From Fischerella sp. PCC 9431 (GTDB lineage: Bacteria; Cyanobacteriota; Cyanobacteriia; Cyanobacteriales; Nostocaceae), in contig NZ_KE650771.1 of the NCBI RefSeq assembly GCF_000447295.1, positions 5,477,559 through 5,541,558 of the forward strand: a stretch of 64,000 nucleotides of DNA, read 5' to 3'. Shown here piece after piece: positions 40,182 through 47,352 of this stretch (the first letter of the stretch is position 1; each line of letters opens with the position of its first letter). The position numbers and the translations under genes were made by a program. The notes beneath the pieces were generated by a model. It was not told the DNA's origin and made no database searches. It worked only from the letters and a program-made list of their open reading frames with translations.

Positions 40182-41021
40182 GTGAAACGGTATAATTCCA
40201 GTGACCTCAACTTTGCTAATCAGGATTTACGAAATCGCTCTTTTCAAAGACGTAATTTGATTGGTGCAGACTTTAGCTGTGCAGACATTCGTGGTTGTGA
40301 TTTTAGTAAAGCGCTATTGCGGGAAGCTAATTTTAAAGAAGTCAAGGCTGGTCAAACTCTTACACACTTGATAATTACGATTATTGTGGCAGTAGTTGTG
40401 GCGATCGCGACGTTTCATGCAATTAGCCAGATATTATTTAACGTTCTGGGCGTAACTCCTGAAGAACCTGCCTGGTTTTATAGTCTCGTTTTTTTCTTTG
40501 CTTTGGGTATTATCACAGTTGCTTCTGCTGTGAGAGTTATTAATGATACTAAATTATTCATCAAGCGTGTTGCAACAACAGTTTCCGGTGCATTATTAGG
40601 CGGATTACTAGCTGTGTTTTATAGTGGTATGACCACAATCGAAAATCAGCCGCAGGATGGTATCAAAACTTTAATTTTGAGTGCGGTGATTACAGGATTG
40701 CTCGGTTTTTTCTTTCCCAGGGGATTAGCTGGTGTGGCGATTGGGGTTGGTGGTACGGTTGCAGCGTATGGGTTTGCTTTTTTACTAGCAGCAGTCGCAT
40801 TTGCACACTTAAGCACCCTGCATCTAGTTTGGGGATTGGTATGGGGGAGTTTGTGTGTGGGAGCGATCGCACTAGTCATGCTTTTCTTGGTTGAGAATGT
40901 CAAAGAAATTACACGCTGCTTCGCCACATCATTTCGCAGTGCTGACTTGACAAATGCTAATTTTGAAAATGCCAAACTTGGAAATACAGATTTTTCCAAA
41001 GCAGTAGGATATCGAAATTGA
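40182..41021 (+). CDS. Pentapeptide-repeat membrane protein
   Basis: A 279-residue protein starting at GTG (VKRYNSSDLNF) behind an AGGA site. Residues about 8-52 are pentapeptide repeats of A(D/N)LXX type (DLNFANQDLRNRSFQRRNLIGADFS split), residues about 60-235 hold five or six membrane helices with a glycine-rich GVAIGVGGTVAAYGFAF stretch, and the C-terminus returns to pentapeptide repeats (SADLTNANFENAKLGNTDF). The right-handed beta-helix is thus split by a membrane block. Proteins of this layout are common in filamentous cyanobacteria; no function is established. HglK, needed for heterocyst glycolipid placement, has a loosely similar make-up, but I see no sequence reason to equate them. 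Confidence 0.85.
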   Translation: MKRYNSSDLNFANQDLRNRSFQRRNLIGADFSCADIRGCDFSKALLREANFKEVKAGQTLTHLIITIIVAVVVAIATFHAISQILFNVLGVTPEEPAWFYSLVFFFALGIITVASAVRVINDTKLFIKRVATTVSGALLGGLLAVFYSGMTTIENQPQDGIKTLILSAVITGLLGFFFPRGLAGVAIGVGGTVAAYGFAFLLAAVAFAHLSTLHLVWGLVWGSLCVGAIALVMLFLVENVKEITRCFATSFRSADLTNANFENAKLGNTDFSKAVGYRN

Positions 41022-41195
41022 TTTAATTAGGGAACGGGGAACAGGGAACGGGGAACAGTTATACTTCCCACAGTCAGTCCAGTAGGGTGCGTTATGGCTT
41101 CAGCCTCACGCACCAGTAACTTTAAGTGATTTGATGTAAGTAAGAGATTTACGAGCCAAAAGCCATCTTTTTGCCTGTAAAATCTGTTTTAGCAC

Positions 41196-41380
41196 CCGTG
41201 AAGCTGATTTAAAACTCAGAAACTTGATTTAAAACCCAGAAACCTGATCTAAAACCCAGAAACCTGATCTAAAACCCAGAAACCTGATCTAAAACTCAGA
41301 AACCTGATCTAAAACTCAGAAACCTGATCTAAAACTCAGAAACCTGATTTAAAACTCAGAAACCTGATCTAAAACTCAGT
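41196..41380. repeat. 20-bp tandem repeat array upstream of the CHAT gene
   Basis: About nine head-to-tail copies of a 20-bp unit, CTGATCTAAAACCCAGAAAC, with C/T variation in AACCCAG/AACTCAG and ATCT/ATTT. There are no spacers, so it is not a CRISPR array. The period is not a multiple of three and no ORF follows it. Confidence 0.9.
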
Positions 41381-41387
41381 TTTGTAG

Positions 41388-41427
41388 TTTTGTAGGGTGT
41401 GTTGTCGCGCAGCGCAACGCACCATTC
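41388..41427 (+). repeat. Left copy of a 40-bp inverted repeat flanking the CHAT gene
   Basis: The 40 bases beginning TTTTGTAGGGTGTGTTGTCG and ending ACGCACCATTC are an exact reverse complement of 47107-47146, on the other side of the CHAT-TPR gene. The internal CGCGCAGCGCAACGCACC core is a common cyanobacterial dispersed repeat. Confidence 0.85.
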
Positions 41428-41473
41428 GGTTATTTTTGGTGCGTTAGGACGTTCCGTCTATAACGCACCCTAC

Positions 41474-41577
41474 TGGCGTGGCAAGACTAAAATAGTGCAA
41501 TAGAAGAAGTTTGTAGCAAGCACTGTCTTCGCCGGAAAACTAAAAATATAATGCAACATTTTAGCCTTGCCACGCCA
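41474..41577. mobile_element. MITE-like element with about 20-30-bp terminal inverted repeats
   Basis: TGGCGTGGCAAGACTAAAAT at 41474 is mirrored by ATTTTAGCCTTGCCACGCCA at 41558-41577 with one mismatch, and partial pairing continues inward (GTGCAATAG against ATAATGCAAC). The total length is about 104 bp with no ORF. Such size and structure fit a non-autonomous miniature transposable element. A target duplication was not clear. Confidence 0.65.
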
Positions 41578-41586
41578 CTACTGGCT

Positions 41587-41665
41587 TTGGGTTTGAAACA
41601 GGAAGCTTCGAGTTCAAAACAGGAAATTTTGGGTTTGAAACAGGAAACTTCGGGTTCTGATTCCG
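41587..41665. repeat. 21-bp imperfect repeats just upstream of the CHAT gene
   Basis: About four copies of GGGTTTGAAACAGGAAACTTC with variants (GAGTTCAAAACAGGAAATTTT). They end about 55 bases before the ATG of the CHAT gene, leaving little space for a promoter, so transcription may start within or near this array. Confidence 0.75.
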
Positions 41666-41720
41666 AAATTCGGTGATTATACTGGGAATAACAAGATAGT
41701 GACTTTATATTAGTCTTGCT

Positions 41721-44700
41721 ATGTCTCTCACCTTCAGCTTTGCTCTCAGTCAAAATCAGACGTTTGAGTTACGGTGTGATTATGGTTCGCGGCGTCTGGA
41801 TAGTGTGGAGTTGGGGGCGCTGATTGATGTCTGTGAAAAAAATTACTATCCGCGACACAAAGATAGTTTACCCGAACTTGTCGAATTAGGACAACGGCTG
41901 TATCACTGGCTGGATGGTAAGGAAGGATGGCTGAGAAGGGCGTTAGATGAAGCGGGTGAGGGGACGATTTATTTAGATTTGATGCAAACTAGCGAGGCGC
42001 AGGGATTAAACTCAGATACAGAACGGATGGCGTTAGGGTTGGCGCATTTGCCGTGGGAATTATTACATGATGGTACCGTTTTTTTACTGATACGGCAAGA
42101 TATTGCAGTATTGCCAGTGCGTTCTATGCAGCAACGCAATACGCAAGTTATGGGTGTGCAGAATCGCCCTTTGCGGTTGCTGTTTATGGCGACTGCACCG
42201 GAAGATCCGAGGGTTGCGGCGCTGGAGTATGAACGGGAAGAAGCCAATATTTTGCAAGCAACCAAGGATCAGCCGTTGGGGTTGATTGTGGAAGAAAGTG
42301 GCTCGGTGGAAGAGTTGAAAAATCTGGTTGCGTCCTACGGCGAAGATTATTTTGATGTTTTTCACATCACGGGACATGGGTTAATTTATACCAATGAAAA
42401 TTATAATTTTTTGCTGCGCCGAGGACAAAGAATTGCAGATCATACGCCTTGTTTGCTCACTGAAGATGAAGTGGGAAATGTGCAACTGGCGACTGTGAAT
42501 GATCTTGCCAAAGCTTTTCGTGGACGCTGGCCGAGGGTGATTTTTTTGTCGGGTTGTCACACCGGAGAAGTTGCGAACAAAGGGACAGTACCCTCAATGG
42601 CGCAACAATTGGTGAAGGCGGGGGCGGGTGTAGTTTTGGGTTGGGCGCGTCCGGTGTATGATCGTACGGGTATTATTGCCGCGCAAGCACTTTATTATGC
42701 TTTGGCGACGGGGAAGACGGTAGAAGAAGCGGTGAAAGCAGCGCAGCAAGAGATGATTGCGGAAAAATGTAGCGACTGGCACTTGTTGCGGATTTATCGA
42801 GATACACGCCCGATTCAGGAGTTGGTGACACCCTTGAGAACCAGGGGAAGAGAAAAGCTGGTATTTACACCGCCTGAAAATGAGTTTTTGGATGAGAATA
42901 ATCTAGTTAAAGTCGCCAGTCGGTTGGAGTTTGTCGGACGTAGACGGGCTTTACAAAGGTGTTTGCGGGCGTTGCGGGAAACTAGTGACAACATCGGCGT
43001 GTTTATCGCCGGGATGGGGGGACTGGGTAAGAGTACTTTAGCGGCGCGACTGTGTACGAGAGTCAGAAGCCAGCGCCAAGAGTTTCAGCAGGTGGTGTTG
43101 GTTGGGGTGTTGGATGAAATCGGGTTGTTGAATAAGCTGGCGAGTAAGTATGCACGGTTTGCTGATGTTCCCGCACTCCTCAATGAACCACAAGTTTCTC
43201 TCAAGGGACGACTGCAAAACTTTTTTGACGCCATAGAAAACGAACACAATCAGCCTTTGTTGTTGGTGTTGGATGATTTTGAGCAAAACATCCCCAAAAG
43301 TAACATTGAAAATGGCTCATTGCGGATGACGGCGGAAGCTTACCGGATTTTAGAGGGGATTTGTGCGGCGCTGGCAGAAAATAATGCTGTGAGTCGGTTG
43401 ATTGTTACTTGTCGCTATTTGCAAGAAGAGACTTTACCAGATCATCGCCTGCATTTAGAATCATTGGCAACGATGGGTAAAAGCGATATTGCTAAAATCT
43501 GCCGTTCTTATGAAGAAATTCAGCAACAGCCCATCCCGCAACGGGTGATTAAAATTGCCGATGGGAATCCGCGCTTGTTGAAGTGGCTTTTAGAAATTAT
43601 TCAGCAACCGAATAATTTAGAACCAGATGAATCACATAAACTTTTGACTCGTTTGGAAGCGACTGAGCAGAAGTTTCGTGAGAATATTTTGGCACAGACT
43701 TTGCTGGATGCTTTGGCTGTGGAGGAGAAAAAGTTGCTGGCGCGGTTGAGTGTGTTTCATTTGCCGGTGAGTGAGGATATTATTCAGGCTATTCGTTTTG
43801 AGTCAAAATGTGAGATCCCCCCAACCCCCCTTAAAAAGGGGGGCTATGATTTGTCTTCAAACTCTGGTGAAAAGGGGGGCTATGATTCTTCTTTAAACTC
43901 TGGTGAAAAGGGGGGCTATGATTCTTCTTTAAACTCTGGTGAAAAGGGGGGCTATGATTCTTCTTCAAACTCTGGTGGAAAAGGGGGCTATGATTTGTCT
44001 TCAAACTCTGGTGAAAAGGGGGGCTATGATTCTTCTTCAAACTCTGGTGAAAAGGGGGGCTATGATTCTTCTTCAAACTCTGGTGAAAAGGGGGGCTATG
44101 ATTCTTCTTCAAACTCTGGTGAAAAAGGGGGCTATGTTGCTTCCAATTTTCCCCCCTTTTTAAGGGGGGCTAGGGGGGATCAAATCCTAAATAAGCTCAC
44201 CAGCCTCAGCTTAGTCGAATCAGCCACCACTCACCCCAGCCAAACACCCACCTATCGCGTCACCACAATTTTAGAACCACTGTTAGAACAAATATTAAAT
44301 CAACAAGAGTGGCAAACAACCAGACAACAAGCCGTGAGGAAAATCTATCAAGTCTGGTGGGAGGAAGTTGAAAATTATATAGAAGCAGAAGCACTAGAAA
44401 TTGTCCGCTTGGGATTACTGGCGAAAGAAGAAGAAATAACCGTCAGCATTGGTAATACAATCGCTAGGAACTGGGTGATCAGTTCCCGGTTTTTGGAAGC
44501 ATTAGAACTATGTCAGCAAATTCTGGTAGTGTATCAAGACTACCGCATCTTGGGAGCTATCGCCCGTGCTGAAGAGGTTTTAGGTTTAGTGGAAAATGCT
44601 GCTCACCACTATCAGCAAGCTTTAGAACTTTGTCCCCAAGAGGATGTTAAAGAAAAAGCCGCCACTCTCCACAACATGGCAGGATTATTTGCCCAACAAG

Positions 44701-46643
44701 GAGAAATCAATCGCGCGATCGCACTCTACGAACAATCTTTGCAAATCACAGACAGCATCAACGATGTGGGTGGTAAAGCTGCTACCATCCACCAAATGGC
44801 AGGATTATTTGCCCAACAAGGAGATATCAATCGCGCACTCGCACTCTACGAACAATCTTTGCAAATCAAAGAAAACATCAACGATGTGGGTGGTAAAGCT
44901 GCTACCCTCCACAACATGGCAGGATTATTTGCCCAACAAGGAGATATCAAACGAGCGCTCGCACTCTACGAACAATCTTTGCAAATCACAGACAGCATCA
45001 ACGATGTGGGTGGTAAAGCTACTACCATCCACCAAATGGCAGGATTATTTGCCCAACAAGGAGATATCAAACGAGCGCTCGCACTCTACGAACAATCTTT
45101 GCAAATCAAAGAAAACATCAACGATGTGGGTGGTAAAGCTGCTACCATCCACCAAATGGCAGGATTATTTGCCCAACAAGGAGAAATCAATCGCGCGATC
45201 GCACTCTACGAACAATCTTTGCAAATCACAGACAGCATCAACAATGTGGGTGGTAAAGCTACAACTCTCCACGCTATGGCAGGATTATTTGCCCAACAAG
45301 GAGAAATCAATCAAGCGTTAGCACTCTACGAACAATCTTTGCAAATCACAGACAGCATCAACGATGTGCGTACTAAAGCTGCTACCCTCCACCAAATGGC
45401 AGGATTATTTGCCCAACAAGGAGATATCAAACGAGCGATCGCACTCTACGAACAATCTTTGCAAATCAAAGAAAACATCAACGATGTGGGTGGTAAAGCT
45501 GCTACCCTCCACCAAATGGCAGGATTATTTGCCCAACAAGGAGATATCAATCGCGCACTCGCACTCTACGAACAATCTTTGCAAATCCATGAGAGCATCA
45601 ACGATGTGGGTGGTAAAGCTGCTACCCTCCACAACATGGCAGGATTATTTGCCCAACAAGGAGATATCAATCGCGCGATCGCACTCTACGAACAATCTTT
45701 GCAAATCAAAGAAAACATCAACGATGTGGGTGGTAAAGCTACAACTCTCCACGCTATGGCATATTTAATTGCCCAACAAGGAGATATCAATCGCGCGCTC
45801 GCACTCTACGAACAATCTTTGCAAATCAAAGAAAACATCAACGATGTGCGTACTAAAGCTGCTACCCTCCACAACATGGCAGGATTATTTGCCCAACAAG
45901 GAGATATCAAACGAGCGCTCGCACTCTACGAACAATCTTTGCAAATCACAGACAGCATCAACGATGTGCGTACTAAAGCTGCTACCCTCCACTCTATGGC
46001 AGGATTATTTGCCCAACAAGGAGATATCAATCGCGCGATCGCACTCTACGAACAATCTTTGCAAATCACAGACAGCATCAACGATGTGGGTGGTAAAGCT
46101 GCTACCCTCAGCAACATGGCTTACTTGGCTGGTGAAACTGGAGATAAGGTTAGGGAATTAGAACTAAATTTACAAGCTGCGGCGATGCTTGCCCAAATTC
46201 GCGCTTATGTTGACTTGGTGACTGTTTTGAGTAATTTAGGCGTAGCAGATGCAAGCAAAAGTTTGGTTTACTTCGCTCAAGCAATCTGGCTGACGCTGCG
46301 GATTCAAGCACCTTTAGCAGATACAATTGATCCAATCAGGGGTTTGTATAATGCTGTACCTGAAGGTGACGAATTAGAAGCTTTGTTAGGGACAACGGCG
46401 ATGTTTTTCTGTAGCGATCGAGGTGAAGGACATCCGCAGTTAGAGGAACTTCAGGATATGAGTTTGAGGATAATATCAATGGCGGCGCGTAGGCAAGGAA
46501 TAGAGACGCAGGAAGCTTTTGATACTTGGTGGACTCAGAAACGCCTCAATGATCCAGATTATTTTATCCCGCGACTCAATCAGCGTTTAGAGGAGATTGT
46601 CGGGGATGAGTGGCTGTTTGATCAGTTATCAGTGAACAGTTAA
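41721..46643 (+). CDS. CHAT protease - STAND ATPase - TPR repeat protein (1640 aa)
   Basis: One uninterrupted 1640-residue ORF. An N-terminal CHAT caspase-like domain (about 90-370) keeps its dyad: H219 in FHITGHGL and C279 in LSGCHTGE. A STAND-type ATPase follows (about 400-700): Walker A GMGGLGKS with lysine K437, Walker B LLLVLDDFEQN, and a winged-helix-like tail. Residues about 698-821 are a low-complexity insert of 12-residue units, then a helical stretch, then twelve near-identical 40-residue TPR units (983-1462) and a 180-residue diverged C-terminus. By analogy to NLRs and TPR-CHAT proteins, the TPR array would sense a ligand, the ATPase oligomerise, and CHAT cleave a target. No target or partner gene adjoins it. 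The extreme repeat identity indicates ongoing diversification. ATG at 41721. Confidence 0.93.
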   Translation: MSLTFSFALSQNQTFELRCDYGSRRLDSVELGALIDVCEKNYYPRHKDSLPELVELGQRLYHWLDGKEGWLRRALDEAGEGTIYLDLMQTSEAQGLNSDTERMALGLAHLPWELLHDGTVFLLIRQDIAVLPVRSMQQRNTQVMGVQNRPLRLLFMATAPEDPRVAALEYEREEANILQATKDQPLGLIVEESGSVEELKNLVASYGEDYFDVFHITGHGLIYTNENYNFLLRRGQRIADHTPCLLTEDEVGNVQLATVNDLAKAFRGRWPRVIFLSGCHTGEVANKGTVPSMAQQLVKAGAGVVLGWARPVYDRTGIIAAQALYYALATGKTVEEAVKAAQQEMIAEKCSDWHLLRIYRDTRPIQELVTPLRTRGREKLVFTPPENEFLDENNLVKVASRLEFVGRRRALQRCLRALRETSDNIGVFIAGMGGLGKSTLAARLCTRVRSQRQEFQQVVLVGVLDEIGLLNKLASKYARFADVPALLNEPQVSLKGRLQNFFDAIENEHNQPLLLVLDDFEQNIPKSNIENGSLRMTAEAYRILEGICAALAENNAVSRLIVTCRYLQEETLPDHRLHLESLATMGKSDIAKICRSYEEIQQQPIPQRVIKIADGNPRLLKWLLEIIQQPNNLEPDESHKLLTRLEATEQKFRENILAQTLLDALAVEEKKLLARLSVFHLPVSEDIIQAIRFESKCEIPPTPLKKGGYDLSSNSGEKGGYDSSLNSGEKGGYDSSLNSGEKGGYDSSSNSGGKGGYDLSSNSGEKGGYDSSSNSGEKGGYDSSSNSGEKGGYDSSSNSGEKGGYVASNFPPFLRGARGDQILNKLTSLSLVESATTHPSQTPTYRVTTILEPLLEQILNQQEWQTTRQQAVRKIYQVWWEEVENYIEAEALEIVRLGLLAKEEEITVSIGNTIARNWVISSRFLEALELCQQILVVYQDYRILGAIARAEEVLGLVENAAHHYQQALELCPQEDVKEKAATLHNMAGLFAQQGEINRAIALYEQSLQITDSINDVGGKAATIHQMAGLFAQQGDINRALALYEQSLQIKENINDVGGKAATLHNMAGLFAQQGDIKRALALYEQSLQITDSINDVGGKATTIHQMAGLFAQQGDIKRALALYEQSLQIKENINDVGGKAATIHQMAGLFAQQGEINRAIALYEQSLQITDSINNVGGKATTLHAMAGLFAQQGEINQALALYEQSLQITDSINDVRTKAATLHQMAGLFAQQGDIKRAIALYEQSLQIKENINDVGGKAATLHQMAGLFAQQGDINRALALYEQSLQIHESINDVGGKAATLHNMAGLFAQQGDINRAIALYEQSLQIKENINDVGGKATTLHAMAYLIAQQGDINRALALYEQSLQIKENINDVRTKAATLHNMAGLFAQQGDIKRALALYEQSLQITDSINDVRTKAATLHSMAGLFAQQGDINRAIALYEQSLQITDSINDVGGKAATLSNMAYLAGETGDKVRELELNLQAAAMLAQIRAYVDLVTVLSNLGVADASKSLVYFAQAIWLTLRIQAPLADTIDPIRGLYNAVPEGDELEALLGTTAMFFCSDRGEGHPQLEELQDMSLRIISMAARRQGIETQEAFDTWWTQKRLNDPDYFIPRLNQRLEEIVGDEWLFDQLSVNS
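43814..44181. repeat. In-frame palindromic-repeat insertion expanded as 36-bp units
   Basis: Inside the CHAT ORF, 43814-43843 (GATCCCCCCAACCCCCCTTA...) and 44151-44181 (reverse complement GATCCCCCCTAGCCCCCCTTA...) are near-perfect inverted copies of a C-rich dispersed cyanobacterial repeat. Between them are eight tandem 36-bp units translated GGYDSSSNSGEK with small variations (L/S, K/G), and a final GGYV. Reading frame is preserved throughout. It lies between the ATPase and the TPR part and would act as a flexible linker. Confidence 0.88.
44667..46106 (+). repeat. Twelve 120-bp TPR-encoding tandem repeats
   Basis: Exactly twelve 120-bp units, each encoding 40 residues of form LHNMAGLFAQQGDINRALAL... 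ending GGKAAT. Variation is confined to a few slots: LHN/IHQ/LHQ/LHA/LHS; EI/DI; NR/KR/NQ; AI/AL; TDS/KEN/HES; GGK/RTK. Variants are mixed combinatorially between units, the signature of unequal exchange or gene conversion. Because 120 is divisible by three, two other forward frames also stay open and give spurious ORFs. Confidence 0.95.
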
Positions 46644-46682
46644 CAGTTATCAGTTAGGGGGAACTAATTGGCTTTTCATCCT

Positions 46683-46795
46683 GCCAATAAATAAATTTAT
46701 TGGCTAATGGCGAAAGTCAGATAAATCTGACTGGGAGGGTGTTTGAGTCCGTTTTAACGGACTTGTGCTATTAGCCTCAGAATTTATTCTGAGGC
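46683..46795. repeat. Four consecutive perfect palindromes with two-base centres
   Basis: GCCAATAAAT-AA-ATTTATTGGC (46683-46704), AGTCAGAT-AA-ATCTGACT (46715-46732), AGTCCGTT-TT-AACGGACT (46746-46763) and GCCTCAGAAT-TT-ATTCTGAGGC (46774-46795). Stems are unrelated in sequence but identical in design, separated by 10-13 bases. The set starts 40 bp after the CHAT stop. It could fold as an RNA of four hairpins or act as a terminator region; it also looks like a dispersed repeat family. Confidence 0.85.
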
Positions 46796-46827
46796 GGGAT
46801 ATGGGGTTGGTGCAAGATATCTGGGAA

Positions 46828-47000
46828 CGAGAATTTTCCCACTTGAAACGAGAATTTTCCCACTTGAAACGAGAACTTTCTCACTTGAAACGAGAATTTT
46901 CTCACTTGAAACGAGAACTTTCTCACTTGAAACAAGAACTTTCTCACTTGAAACGAGAATTTTCTCACTTGGAACGAGAACTTTCTCACTTGAAACGAGC
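46828..47000. repeat. 21-bp tandem repeat array (eight units) downstream of the CHAT gene
   Basis: Eight units of CGAGAATTTTCTCACTTGAAA, varying at TTTTC/CTTTC, CCC/CTC, CGAGA/CAAGA and TGAAA/TGGAA. As 21 is a multiple of three, both strands remain open; the plus frame reads REFSHLK heptads. No start context or further domain supports a gene. Confidence 0.9.
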
Positions 47001-47106
47001 AAGTTGGAGTTCAAAGCTTCAACATCCGAGTTTAAAACTCCAATGATCCAGGTGAGAAGTAGAAACTTCGCGATCGCTGATTTTATAAGCAGAGTGCGAT
47101 CGCGCT

Positions 47107-47146
47107 GAATGGTGCGTTGCGCTGCGCGACAACACACCCTACAAAA
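47107..47146 (-). repeat. Right copy of the 40-bp inverted repeat
   Basis: GAATGGTGCGTTGCGCTGCG through ACACCCTACAAAA is the exact reverse complement of 41388-41427. Together the two copies bracket the CHAT-TPR gene and most of its repeat arrays (span about 5.8 kb). Confidence 0.85.
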
Positions 47147-47180
47147 TTTGTTTTTTCAAAAAATGTTTGCGACACTTTCA

Positions 47181-47340
47181 GGATATGAGACGCGATCATT
47201 AGGATATGAGACGCGATCATTAGGATATGAGACGCGATTATTAGGATATGAGACGCGATTATTAGGATATGAGACGCGATTATTAGGATATGAGACGCGA
47301 TTATTAGGATATGAGACGCGATAAATCGCGTCTCTACAAT
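47181..47340. repeat. 21-bp tandem array ending in a GACGCGAT hairpin
   Basis: Seven copies of GGATATGAGACGCGATTATTA (the first two with CATTA), followed by GAGACGCGATAAATCGCGTCTC, a perfect hairpin with an AA/TA centre. The array therefore looks like repeated partial duplication of the left arm of the dispersed GACGCGAT hairpin, which ends 12 bp before the tyrA stop. Confidence 0.9.
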
Positions 47341-47352
47341 AGATGATGATGA

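Noticed and set aside
40182..41021. HglK heterocyst glycolipid protein
   Set aside because: Both combine membrane helices with pentapeptides, but this protein is far shorter and has few repeats.
41196..41380. Possible CRISPR array
   Set aside because: Units of 20 bp are contiguous with no spacers, and there are no cas genes in the window.
43831..44163. Minus- and plus-strand ORFs rich in KNHSPPFHQSL or KRGAMILLQTLV repeats
   Set aside because: They are other-frame translations of the 36-bp repeat insert inside the CHAT gene.
44644..46161. Three overlapping plus-strand ORFs of 130-225 codons in another frame of the TPR array
   Set aside because: They arise because the 120-bp repeat keeps alternative frames open; the CHAT-TPR frame is the real one and they have no start signals.
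46765..47046. 93-codon ORF with REFSHLK heptads that could be a coiled coil
   Set aside because: It is a translation of the 21-bp array; the minus strand is equally open, there is no ribosome-binding site and no sequence outside the repeat supports a gene.
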